A DNA stretch of 23,744 nt from NCBI GenBank assembly GCA_024278715.1, contig JAJRSN010000181.1, positions 1-23,744 of the forward strand, written 5' to 3'. This DNA comes from Calditrichota bacterium. Its GTDB lineage: Bacteria > Calditrichota > Calditrichia > Calditrichales > Calditrichaceae. Below the pieces are notes generated by a model. The model searched no databases. It saw nothing but the letters and a program-made list of their open reading frames with translations, and was not told the origin of the DNA. Made by a program: the position numbers and the translations under genes. Below are positions 16,300 through 23,744 of this stretch, one piece after another (within the stretch, counting starts at the first letter, position 1; each line of letters begins with the position of its first letter).

Positions 16300-17700
16300 A
16301 TGGCGGATTCTCCTAATTTACTTGCAAAATTACCCCCGGTTCATGTTCTGTTAAACAGGTTGGAAACCGAGTTCCCGGAACTAAAACCGGAAATCGTTAA
16401 ACGATTTGCGCAAAGTTATTTGCAACAAATTCGGCGAAATCCGCAGGATTTTAATCTTCAAAACAAAACACGTTCCGACCTTGAAGAACAGATTTTCGAG
16501 TCATTGAGCTTCCGGATCAAATATATGCTGGAAGGAAGCTTAAAAAAGGTCATCAATGCAACCGGCGTTGTTTTACACACAGGATTGGGCAGATCTCCGT
16601 TAAATCCCGAACTAATACAAAAATTGAGCTCTGTCAGCCGTTACTGCAATCTGGAAATTGATCCGGAAAGCGGAAAAAGGGGGCAGCGAAACGAGCATTT
16701 AAGTTTTTTGCTGCAACTTTTAAGCGGAGCGGAAGACGGTTTTGCCGTAAACAATAACGCGGCGGCGGTTATGCTGATGCTTAATACTTTCGGCTACAGA
16801 AAAGAGGTCATACTTTCGCGCAGCGAAATGATTGAAATCGGCGGGTCGTTTCGAATGCCCGAAGTGATGCTTTCGAGCGGCTGCATTCTTAAAGAAATCG
16901 GAACTACCAACAAGACCCATTTAAAAGACTACGAAGAAGCCGTTAATGAGAACACCGGCGCTATTCTGATTTGTCACCCAAGCAATTACGCCGTTCAGGG
17001 ATTTACCCATAAACCCGATTTAAAAGAGATTATCGGTCTTGCTCATCGTCATAACATCCCTTTGATTTATGATCTCGGCAGCGGTTCCACCGAAGAAACA
17101 AGTAAATTGTTCGGCGGCGAAGAACCGGAAATAAACGCCATTATTCGGGCGGGAGCAGACCTTGTCTCGTTTTCGGGAGATAAGCTTTTGGGCGGACCTC
17201 AGGCTGGAATTATAGTGGGCAAAAGAAAATATGTTGAGCAATGCGCAAACAACCATTTGCTAAGGGCGTTACGTCTTGACAAATTGATGATCAAAACCCT
17301 GCAGTTAATTCTTATTCAGTATCTTTACCGGAACGTTTCCGATAGGCTCGAGGCTCATCGGGCTTTGTTGGCGGACGAAGAGACTTTAAAAGAACGCTGC
17401 GAACAATTTTATTACATGCTTCCCGCTGCATTACGACCGTTTTTTAAAATAGCCAAAGCCTCCGGCAAAGTGGGCAGCGGCGCTTATCCCCTGTTAAAAT
17501 TACCTTCCGCGGTTTTAAGATTAAATTTTCCCAAAGCAACGGCAAAACAGATTAGCGACAAGCTGAGAAAAAATGATGTGCCGGTCATAACTTACATCGA
17601 CAACGAAGAAGTTGTAATCGATTTGCGAACAGTGCCGGAAGACGAGGAAACTTTACTGCTTGATATTCTGGTTAAAACGTTAAGCGAATTTGTAGGTTAG
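16300..17700 (+). CDS. selA: SelA, L-seryl-tRNA(Sec) selenium transferase
   Basis: SelA is a PLP enzyme that converts Ser-tRNA(Sec) to Sec-tRNA(Sec) using selenophosphate. The 466 residues match the bacterial family throughout: an N-terminal tRNA-binding domain (LLAKLPPVHVLLNRLE), INATGVVLHTGLGRSPL near 86-102, and the PLP lysine in SFSGDKLLGGPQAG at Lys295, the same number as in E. coli. Its presence implies that selB, selC and selD, plus selenoproteins, occur elsewhere in the genome; none is visible here. The ATG lies 18 nt after the CNNM-family gene with a weak ribosome site, so it probably shares that transcript. No damage seen. Confidence 0.96.
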   Translation: MADSPNLLAKLPPVHVLLNRLETEFPELKPEIVKRFAQSYLQQIRRNPQDFNLQNKTRSDLEEQIFESLSFRIKYMLEGSLKKVINATGVVLHTGLGRSPLNPELIQKLSSVSRYCNLEIDPESGKRGQRNEHLSFLLQLLSGAEDGFAVNNNAAAVMLMLNTFGYRKEVILSRSEMIEIGGSFRMPEVMLSSGCILKEIGTTNKTHLKDYEEAVNENTGAILICHPSNYAVQGFTHKPDLKEIIGLAHRHNIPLIYDLGSGSTEETSKLFGGEEPEINAIIRAGADLVSFSGDKLLGGPQAGIIVGKRKYVEQCANNHLLRALRLDKLMIKTLQLILIQYLYRNVSDRLEAHRALLADEETLKERCEQFYYMLPAALRPFFKIAKASGKVGSGAYPLLKLPSAVLRLNFPKATAKQISDKLRKNDVPVITYIDNEEVVIDLRTVPEDEETLLLDILVKTLSEFVG

Positions 17701-17939
17701 TCGGCGGCATGCGATTTTCCGCGAATTTTTGTATTATTTTGTCCGGTCGTCTTTTCTGTTTGAACGGTACGATCTCACGCTTTAAGCGCTCCCGTGTCGG
17801 GTTCTTCGATTTTGTAATAAAAAATTCACAAAAAAACCGAAAAAACCTTAAAATCAAATTGGTATAAAATTTTTTTTTCGTTAAATTCAATACAGATGAC
17901 TTGTTTTTAAAAAAAGATTTTAGCAGACAGGAGGTTTGA
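17701..17939 (+). other. selA-flotillin spacer with weak terminator-like hairpins
   Basis: GCGG (17704-17707) can pair with CCGC (17719-17722) before a T-rich run, and CCCG-TGT-CGGG lies at 17791-17801. Both stems are short. The 3' half is extremely AT-rich, with TATAAA near 17863, and probably holds the promoter of the next gene. No tRNA(Sec) was found here. Confidence 0.3.
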
Positions 17940-19334
17940 ATGTCACCCCTAACTCTGTTTATCGTTATCGGAGCAGTTGTTTTGCTCGCCCTCTTGCTAA
18001 TATGGTTTTTTGCCAAACAGTATCGGAAGGTTGGTCCTAATGAAATTTTGATTATTTCCGGCGGAAAGAAAGGGAAGATTGCGCTGCCGGACGGCACGGA
18101 AAAAGAAATCGGTTTTCGTTTTCGAATCGGCGGCGGTACGTTTGTCAACCCGTTTTTTGAAACCGTGGAACGATTGCCCATTGAGGTTATTCCCATTCAC
18201 GGAAAAATTTCGGAAGTGATGACCAATAACAGCATTCCCGTCACGGTGGAATACGCCGCTCAGGTTCGAATTGATACCAGTGATTATGCGCTCTATCTTG
18301 CCATTACCAATTTTTTAAGCAAAGGCACCGAAGGCATTAAGGAAGTTTCGGAAACCGTGCTCGAAGGAAAGGTTCGCGAATTGATCGGTCAGTTTACCGT
18401 GGAAGAGTTATTAACCCGCCGAAGCGAATTTGTGGCTAAGGTCGCCGGCGATACCCAGGAAGATTTCAACCGTTTGGGTCTGGTTTTGATGTCGTTCGGG
18501 CTTAATGAAGTGGCGGATACTCAGGGTTATCTGGAAGCCTTGAGCCGTCCGCATATTACCGAGGCAAAATATCAGGCGGAAGTTGATCAGGCTGAAAAGA
18601 ATCGGGATATCACCATTCGGACCGCCAAGGCGAAGAAGGAGGGCGAAATTGCCCGTTTGCAGGCTGAAGCCGAGATCGCCAAAATCAACTGGCAAAACGA
18701 AGCTCTTAAATCCGAATCGCAGGTGGAAGTCAACCGCAAGAAAGCCCAGGCGGACATGTCTTACGAATTGGAGCGCTACCGCATTCAGCAGGAGCTTAAA
18801 AAAGAAGAATTTAAGCTGAAGCATCTTGAAATGGACGAGACCATTAAATTGGAAGAAATGAATATCCGGAAGAAACAAAAAGAGCTGGAAGCCAATGTAA
18901 TCAAGCCGGCTGAGGCTCGTAAGCAACAGATTAAAACGGAGGCGGAAGCCGAAAGTTTCCGTATTAAAACCGAATCTGTGGCTAAGTTGGAAGCCAGAAT
19001 AGCGGAAGACAAAGCCGAGGCTGAAAAGATTAGAATGATGGGTAAAGCCGAAGCCGACAACTTGCAGTCGAAAGCCAAAGCGTTTGAGAACTACAATCAG
19101 GCGGCTATTTATCAAATGGTCCTCGAAAAAATGCCCGAACTCGCCTCTGCCATTTCGGAACCTCTTTCAAAAGTCGATAAAATTGTAATGATTGAACATG
19201 ACGGGAAACTGGGAACCTCGAAACTTACCGGACAGGTAGCGGATATTCTTTCCCAGCTTCCCGAGGTGATTGAAGCGCTTACCGGAGCCGATATCAAAAA
19301 ATTTCTGCGCAATAAATTGTCGGATAATGAATAA
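17940..19334 (+). CDS. Flotillin-like SPFH/band 7 membrane scaffold protein
   Basis: In the 464 residues, one N-terminal membrane segment (about 5-25) is followed by an SPFH domain (about 27-200; VGPNEILIISGGKKG, IGGGTFVNPFFETVERLPIE). A long Ala/Glu/Lys-rich coiled coil (about 205-390) comes next, then a short C-terminal oligomerisation region (MVLEKMPELASAISEPL). This is the layout of bacterial flotillins (FloT/YqiK), which organise ordered membrane domains. The usual NfeD-type partner is not adjacent. AGGAGG lies 5 nt before the ATG, the strongest ribosome site in this half of the window. The next gene starts 35 nt downstream, so cotranscription with the aminotransferase fusion is likely but any functional link is speculative. 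Confidence 0.9.
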   Translation: MSPLTLFIVIGAVVLLALLLIWFFAKQYRKVGPNEILIISGGKKGKIALPDGTEKEIGFRFRIGGGTFVNPFFETVERLPIEVIPIHGKISEVMTNNSIPVTVEYAAQVRIDTSDYALYLAITNFLSKGTEGIKEVSETVLEGKVRELIGQFTVEELLTRRSEFVAKVAGDTQEDFNRLGLVLMSFGLNEVADTQGYLEALSRPHITEAKYQAEVDQAEKNRDITIRTAKAKKEGEIARLQAEAEIAKINWQNEALKSESQVEVNRKKAQADMSYELERYRIQQELKKEEFKLKHLEMDETIKLEEMNIRKKQKELEANVIKPAEARKQQIKTEAEAESFRIKTESVAKLEARIAEDKAEAEKIRMMGKAEADNLQSKAKAFENYNQAAIYQMVLEKMPELASAISEPLSKVDKIVMIEHDGKLGTSKLTGQVADILSQLPEVIEALTGADIKKFLRNKLSDNE

Positions 19335-19369
19335 TCGAATCATTCAGCTAACTTGTTGTGAGGTTTAAC

Positions 19370-21718
19370 GTGCTCAGTGAACGGATGAAAAAAATCGGCA
19401 TTTCCCCTACCATGAAAATCGCCGCTAAAGCTATTGCCATGAGGGCGGAAGGAATTGATGTGGTGGATTTCAGCGTGGGCGAACCGGATTTTCCAACTCC
19501 GGATTTCATTAAACAGGCTGCCAAAAAAGCGATCGATCAAAACATTACCAAATATACAATCAACGCCGGAACTATTGAACTGCGCAAGGCGATTGCTGAA
19601 CGATTACGGAAGGATCATAATCTTGAGTACGATCCTTCGCAGATTGTGGTGTCTAACGGAGCAAAGCAAGCCATTTTTAATGTAATTATGGCTTTGATTT
19701 CCGAAGGCGACGAGGTGATCATTCCGTCGCCCTATTGGGTTTCGTATCCCGAAATGGTGCGTTTAGCAGGCGGCAGCCCGGTAATTGTGGAAACACACGA
19801 AGAGAACGGCTTCAGGATTACGCCCGAAGAGTTAAAGCAAAGTATTTCGGCAAATACGCGGGCGTTGATCCTTTGTAACCCTTCCAATCCCACCGGCGCC
19901 GCTTATTCCCGCGAGGCGCTCGGGGAACTGGCTGCTGTGCTGGAAGACGAAGAGGTGTTCGTCATTGCCGATGAGATTTACGAAAAATTGGTCTATGATA
20001 ATTTCCGTTTTACCAGTTTTGCTTCTATTAGTCCGAAAATTAAAGCCCGCACCGTGGTGATCAACGGTTTTTCCAAAGCCTTTTCCATGACGGGCTGGCG
20101 CATCGGGTATTTAGCCGGACCCAAAGAGATTGCAGACGCAGCCAATAAAATCCAGAGCCATTCAACTTCCAATGCCAATTCGATTTCACAATACGCCGCT
20201 CTGGAAGCCCTGACCGGTCCGTCTTACGAAATCAACAGAATGGTTGCGGAATTTCAAAAACGCCGGAATTACGTAATACAGAAACTCAAAAGCATTCCCG
20301 ATATTTTTTGCCACGAACCCGAAGGCGCATTTTATGTTTTCCCGAATGTTTCCGCTTATTTCGGCAAGGAAGCAAACGGACATTATATTCGAAATTCCTA
20401 TGGTCTGGCTTATTATTTGCTAAAAGAAGCGAATGTAGTGGTTGTGCCGGGAGCAGCCTTCGGTTCGGACAAGCACATTCGTATTTCGTATTCAACTTCC
20501 ATGGAACAACTTGAGAAGGGACTGAACAGAATTAGCGAAGCCCTGAGCAGATTGAAAACACCTTCCAAAATTAAATATGTTCGTCTGAATAATTATCAAA
20601 GCCGCGTCAAAAAACCCGTTCCCGTGGAGAGCGATTTGAATTTTGAACGTCGCGAGGCGCTCATTGCCGAAGCGGAGGCGCATTTAAAATACGACCGCTA
20701 TTTTGAATGGAACGCAAATATTAACGGCATGATCATTCAATTGCGCACTAATCAGGGACATTTGTACGATTTTTGGGTGGAAAACTGGTATCCGGCGCAA
20801 CTGGAATCGGACCTCGAACCGCACGGAATTATTTATGCCGTTGACGGGGTTGTGGGCAGAGAGCCCTACGCCTTTTACCATCCCGAAAGCACCACCGCCG
20901 TTTTGTTTAACAGCGATTATTATGCGTCGTTGCGCACTTTGGCGTTGGGAATGGTTTCGGATCTGGGCGAGCGCCTGTTCGACATGCACGCCGTTCGCGG
21001 TTTTTCGGCGGATTACAAGGGAGTCGGATTTGTGCTCATCGGTCCCAAAGGAACCCGGAAAACACCCTTGTTTTATCGATTGCTGGAGGACGAAAATATT
21101 GCAGTCCACAGTAACGATTTACTGTTTGTGCGCTATGGCGGCGGCTTTGCGGCAGCCGACAGCCCGGAACGCAAATTTTACCTGCCCACGCAGCACGGCG
21201 AGTATTTTGAACCGTTGAATCCTTTGTTTGATCGCTGCAAATGCGAAAACGTGGTAGAAGACCGAACGGAATGCACAAATGACAAATGTTCGCTTATCGA
21301 ATCCTGCATTATGGACCGCGGGTATCCCTATTGTTTTGCCGCGTCAAAAAAATCCGCCGCCATGTTAGACCCCTATTGGATCGGCGGCATGCAAAAACAT
21401 GTGAAACGAATCGATATTCAGTTTGTCTTTTTGCTGACGAACGATCCGTTGGCTGAACCTTTACGCGAGCTTTATCCCGAAGACGCCGTTCAGACCCTTG
21501 CGCTGGGAGCGGCGCCGGGCAGCGCACCGGAGGATCGGGTTAAAAATCAACCTTTTTACAATCCGCATATACTTGCTCAAACAGATGTAAAGACGGAGAC
21601 GCAAAAAGAACGTTTTCGCCGACTATTGAGCATTGCCAAATGCTACCGGTTAAATACAGCCCGGGAATCCGTGTTCGAATTGTCGGAACGGATTAAACAG
21701 ATTCTGGATAAATCATAG
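19370..21718 (+). CDS. Aspartate-aminotransferase-like domain fused to a PEPCK/HPr-kinase-like domain
   Basis: In the 782-residue protein, residues 1-395 form a complete class I aminotransferase like Thermus AspAT (SVGEPDFPTPDF, CNPSNPTGA, PLP Lys near 236 in NGFSKAFSMTGWRIGY). A linker (about 395-425) joins a second domain of about 355 residues. That domain has MHAVRG, then a P-loop-like GPKGTRKT (558-565, Arg where Walker A has Gly), SNDLLFV, and six Cys (623, 625, 635, 640, 646, 655) that could bind metal. The P-loop with a preceding His resembles PEPCK and the next gene's product. GTG at 19370 is preferred: GAGG lies 6 nt before it and MLSERMKKI fits the family; GTG at 19358 has no ribosome site. 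A TTG at 20636 with GGAG could start the second domain alone. Transaminase function is likely; the second domain's role is unknown. Confidence 0.85.
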   Translation: MLSERMKKIGISPTMKIAAKAIAMRAEGIDVVDFSVGEPDFPTPDFIKQAAKKAIDQNITKYTINAGTIELRKAIAERLRKDHNLEYDPSQIVVSNGAKQAIFNVIMALISEGDEVIIPSPYWVSYPEMVRLAGGSPVIVETHEENGFRITPEELKQSISANTRALILCNPSNPTGAAYSREALGELAAVLEDEEVFVIADEIYEKLVYDNFRFTSFASISPKIKARTVVINGFSKAFSMTGWRIGYLAGPKEIADAANKIQSHSTSNANSISQYAALEALTGPSYEINRMVAEFQKRRNYVIQKLKSIPDIFCHEPEGAFYVFPNVSAYFGKEANGHYIRNSYGLAYYLLKEANVVVVPGAAFGSDKHIRISYSTSMEQLEKGLNRISEALSRLKTPSKIKYVRLNNYQSRVKKPVPVESDLNFERREALIAEAEAHLKYDRYFEWNANINGMIIQLRTNQGHLYDFWVENWYPAQLESDLEPHGIIYAVDGVVGREPYAFYHPESTTAVLFNSDYYASLRTLALGMVSDLGERLFDMHAVRGFSADYKGVGFVLIGPKGTRKTPLFYRLLEDENIAVHSNDLLFVRYGGGFAAADSPERKFYLPTQHGEYFEPLNPLFDRCKCENVVEDRTECTNDKCSLIESCIMDRGYPYCFAASKKSAAMLDPYWIGGMQKHVKRIDIQFVFLLTNDPLAEPLRELYPEDAVQTLALGAAPGSAPEDRVKNQPFYNPHILAQTDVKTETQKERFRRLLSIAKCYRLNTARESVFELSERIKQILDKS

Positions 21719-21743
21719 AATGAATTAAAATTCGGGAAACGAT

Positions 21744-23585
21744 ATGTACGATTCATTGTATAATGAAGCCTTTTACGAGCAGTTTTATCGGGAATTAATG
21801 CAGCTATTGCAGGGTCCTAATATCAAGACCGTTAATATGGGCTATCTGGAACGCGAGGCTAAAAAATACGCCAATAAATCCAAATACGGTTCGCACGTAT
21901 GGATGTCCAAATTTTCCAGCCGTCTTGCTCCTAAAACGGTTTACCTCGGCAGCCCGCGCGTGCGTTTGCCCCGTCCTCTGGATTCGCATATAAAAATTTT
22001 GGAGAATGCCGAAGAAGAATTAAAAAAAATTCTGCATTTGGTTAAAACTTTGCCCTTTGTTCATATTCGCCGGCAGATGGGGGAGAACGATCATTACAAT
22101 CCCGTTTGCAATTTTTATGTATCGGTCGCAGATCCCAAAAATGTTCGTAACGCCTATATGTGGGCAAATACCATGTTCGATCCGGGGAAGCGTCCGGGTC
22201 CTGAATTTACCATGATCCACATTCCCGAAGAACATCTGCTGCGCGCGCAAATTCTCGCTCTTCCCGAATACAATTTGAACATTGCCCTCGGCACGGACTA
22301 TTTGGGCGAAGATAAAAAGGGGTTTTTAAGACAAGCCATGTGGCGCGCCGACGAACAGGGACTTTTGGGCTTGCACGCAGGAACCAAACTCGTCACCGTG
22401 CGCGATCCTCACGACGGTCGGTTAAAACGTTACGGCGTATTTCTTTTCGGGATGACCGCCACCGGCAAATCGACCTGGTCATGCCACCAGCTCGGTCTCG
22501 ACCATTCCCGCGGAGAAAAAACCGAAGTCTGTCAGGATGATATCGTGTTTTTAACAGACGACGGTTCGGCTCTTGGTTCGGAAAATAATTTTTACGTTAA
22601 AACCGACGTGCGTCCCGAACAGCAAGAAGCCATGTACAACGCGCTGGTGCATAAATCGGCTTTGTTGGAAAATGTGATGATGAACTACAAAGGCGAAATC
22701 GATTTTTTGGACGAATCGCTTTGCGGCAACGGAAGAGCGGTTATTTTTCGAAATCAGCTTAAGGTCAGACAGGGCAAAAAATTGGTTGGCATCAGCGCGC
22801 CGTCGGTTAATCTTCCGCCTTTATCGGAAACGGACGGAATTATTTTTGCCTTTATCACCCGGCGTAATACCATTATGCCGTTTGCTCAGCGTTTAACCCC
22901 CGAACAGGGCGTTCTGGCTTACTTATGGGGCGAATCCACCCACAGTTACGCTTCTAATCCCGAAAAAGCGGGCGAATCCGTACGCATTGTCGGAACCGAT
23001 CCCTTTATCATAGGTTCTCGCGGGCAAAAGGTAAACCGCTTTTACGATATCGTGATGAAATTGACGGAAAACTATCCCGGCAAAGTCCGTTTTATGATGT
23101 ACAATACCGGCGGAATGGGAGAGATTATTGAAACCACAGAACGCGACGGCAAAAAGGTTAAGAAACTTGTGCGAAAAGTTGAACGTGTTCCCCTTAATCT
23201 GATGGCTGCCATTCAGCGCGGCGATTTGCGCGGAACGAATACTTATGAAAGAGGGATTTTCGGCACGGAAAGCATAGCGGCGGTTGAAGGCAGACCTTTA
23301 CCCGAATATGATGTTCGCAGATTTTATTCGCAGGAACAGATTGATAACTACTTAAAAGAATTGATCGAAGGGCGGCGGAAACTCACCGAAGAAATTGCCG
23401 CCGAGGGATTAAAGCCGGAAATTCTGCGGGCGGCGGAAAAGGCGTTCCGGATAGAGCGCGCTCTTGAAAAAACCGCGGTTTTTGTTTCCGGTACAGCAGA
23501 GCAAAAACCGGCGCTTTCCGCTTCCTGGCAACCGGCGGTTCCGAGTTCACGACCCAGGCGTCCGGGAAGCTGGCGGTGGCGTTAA
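21744..23585 (+). CDS. Divergent ATP-type phosphoenolpyruvate carboxykinase homologue
   Basis: In this 613-residue protein (E. coli PckA has 540), the second half reads as PEPCK in order: GTDYLGEDKKG (Tyr186, Lys191-192; compare Tyr207 and Lys213), LHAG (His211; compare His232), P-loop GMTATGKST (236-244, Lys242), the metal Asp pair QDD (265-266), a DDG...NNFYVKTD stretch, NGR (Arg331; compare Arg333), RLTPEQG and YNTGGMGE. Most catalytic residues of oxaloacetate decarboxylation/phosphorylation are thus kept, though the surrounding sequence is very divergent. I could not place the Arg65 substrate ligand. The Pro/Arg-rich tail (about 580-613) looks disordered. It lies 25 nt after the aminotransferase fusion, in one likely operon. 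It could make PEP from oxaloacetate or phosphorylate another substrate. Confidence 0.78.
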   Translation: MYDSLYNEAFYEQFYRELMQLLQGPNIKTVNMGYLEREAKKYANKSKYGSHVWMSKFSSRLAPKTVYLGSPRVRLPRPLDSHIKILENAEEELKKILHLVKTLPFVHIRRQMGENDHYNPVCNFYVSVADPKNVRNAYMWANTMFDPGKRPGPEFTMIHIPEEHLLRAQILALPEYNLNIALGTDYLGEDKKGFLRQAMWRADEQGLLGLHAGTKLVTVRDPHDGRLKRYGVFLFGMTATGKSTWSCHQLGLDHSRGEKTEVCQDDIVFLTDDGSALGSENNFYVKTDVRPEQQEAMYNALVHKSALLENVMMNYKGEIDFLDESLCGNGRAVIFRNQLKVRQGKKLVGISAPSVNLPPLSETDGIIFAFITRRNTIMPFAQRLTPEQGVLAYLWGESTHSYASNPEKAGESVRIVGTDPFIIGSRGQKVNRFYDIVMKLTENYPGKVRFMMYNTGGMGEIIETTERDGKKVKKLVRKVERVPLNLMAAIQRGDLRGTNTYERGIFGTESIAAVEGRPLPEYDVRRFYSQEQIDNYLKELIEGRRKLTEEIAAEGLKPEILRAAEKAFRIERALEKTAVFVSGTAEQKPALSASWQPAVPSSRPRRPGSWRWR

Positions 23586-23717
23586 ACGGCTGTTCGTTTT
23601 TTTATTGATTTTGTATTGTTCAAAAAAAACTTCGTAATGTTTATGACATTCAGGGCAATTCCCCCGTAATTTGCCAACTGTAATTTCGGGAATTGTAAGA
23701 CAATCAGGTTGATTATC
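23547..23717 (-). pseudogene. Possible zinc-ribbon protein fragment at the right edge
   Basis: The minus frame from 23717 down to TGA at 23547 reads DCLTIPEITVGKLRGNCPEC and then HKHYEVFFEQYKINKK. Its CPEC and upstream Cys suggest a small metal-binding protein. An in-frame TAA sits just upstream (23718-23720) and no start codon lies between, so the gene would need to be frameshifted or otherwise broken. Its last codons run antisense to the preceding gene's tail. Confidence 0.35.
23584..23603 (+). terminator. Weak Rho-independent terminator after the PEPCK-like gene
   Basis: AAACG (23584-23588), a 6-nt loop and CGTTT (23595-23599) run into seven Ts (23597-23603). The five-pair stem is short and AT-rich, and the hairpin begins inside the stop codon. 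Confidence 0.35.
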
Positions 23718-23744
23718 TTACGTCCGGATGAATTTTCTCTTTCT

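Noticed and set aside
17701..17939. A possible tRNA(Sec) gene next to selA
   Set aside because: No long acceptor stem, T-arm consensus or extended variable arm could be found on either strand.
17672..18196. A 174-codon minus-strand frame across the selA-flotillin spacer
   Set aside because: It is antisense to two secure genes and low in complexity; the translation has no recognisable motif.
18411..19115. A 234-codon minus-strand frame opposite the flotillin coiled coil
   Set aside because: It arises from the biased Glu/Lys/Ala codons of the coiled coil read backwards.

Overview
The window is about 23.7 kb of bacterial chromosome with moderate G+C, AT-rich gaps and tightly packed genes. It suggests a lineage near the FCB superphylum (Bacteroidota, Ignavibacteria or Calditrichota-like). 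The main hint is a YbeY whose third zinc ligand is Asp instead of His, a variant I recall from Bacteroidota-type proteins. A [NiFe]-hydrogenase maturation set and SelA point to an anaerobic or facultative, hydrogen-metabolising organism that uses selenocysteine. The taxon is an inference and no marker settles it.

Positions 1-6697 are all on the minus strand. In transcription order they hold cfa (cyclopropane fatty acid synthase), a geranylgeranyl-reductase-like FAD enzyme, and a hydrogenase maturation run hypA-hypB-hypF-hypC-hypD that leaves the window inside hypD. HypA and the His-rich HypB deliver nickel. HypF, HypC and HypD (with HypE, not visible here) build and insert the Fe(CN)2CO group.

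Positions 6698-8372 are a gene-poor divergent region. It holds one small YbjN-like gene, two apparent gene fossils (an HPr-like fragment and a fragment resembling the TFIIH p52/helicase-associated motif) and two tracts of degenerate 7-bp tandem repeats.

Positions 8373-23585 are all on the plus strand: panD; a ClC channel/transporter with CBS and TrkA-C domains; an acyl-CoA dehydrogenase broken by what looks like one missing A in a homopolymer; a pgpH-ybeY-CNNM/CorC group; selA; a flotillin-like SPFH protein; an aspartate-aminotransferase-like domain fused to a PEPCK/HPr-kinase-like domain; and a divergent ATP-type PEP carboxykinase homologue. A probable zinc-ribbon fragment lies on the minus strand at the right edge.

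The most novel item is the last gene pair. Two PEPCK-fold proteins stand side by side. The first is fused to an aminotransferase that could make oxaloacetate, the PEPCK substrate, and has a degenerate P-loop and a six-cysteine cluster. The second keeps most PEPCK catalytic residues in a divergent sequence. An in-frame TTG with its own ribosome binding site lies at the fusion junction.
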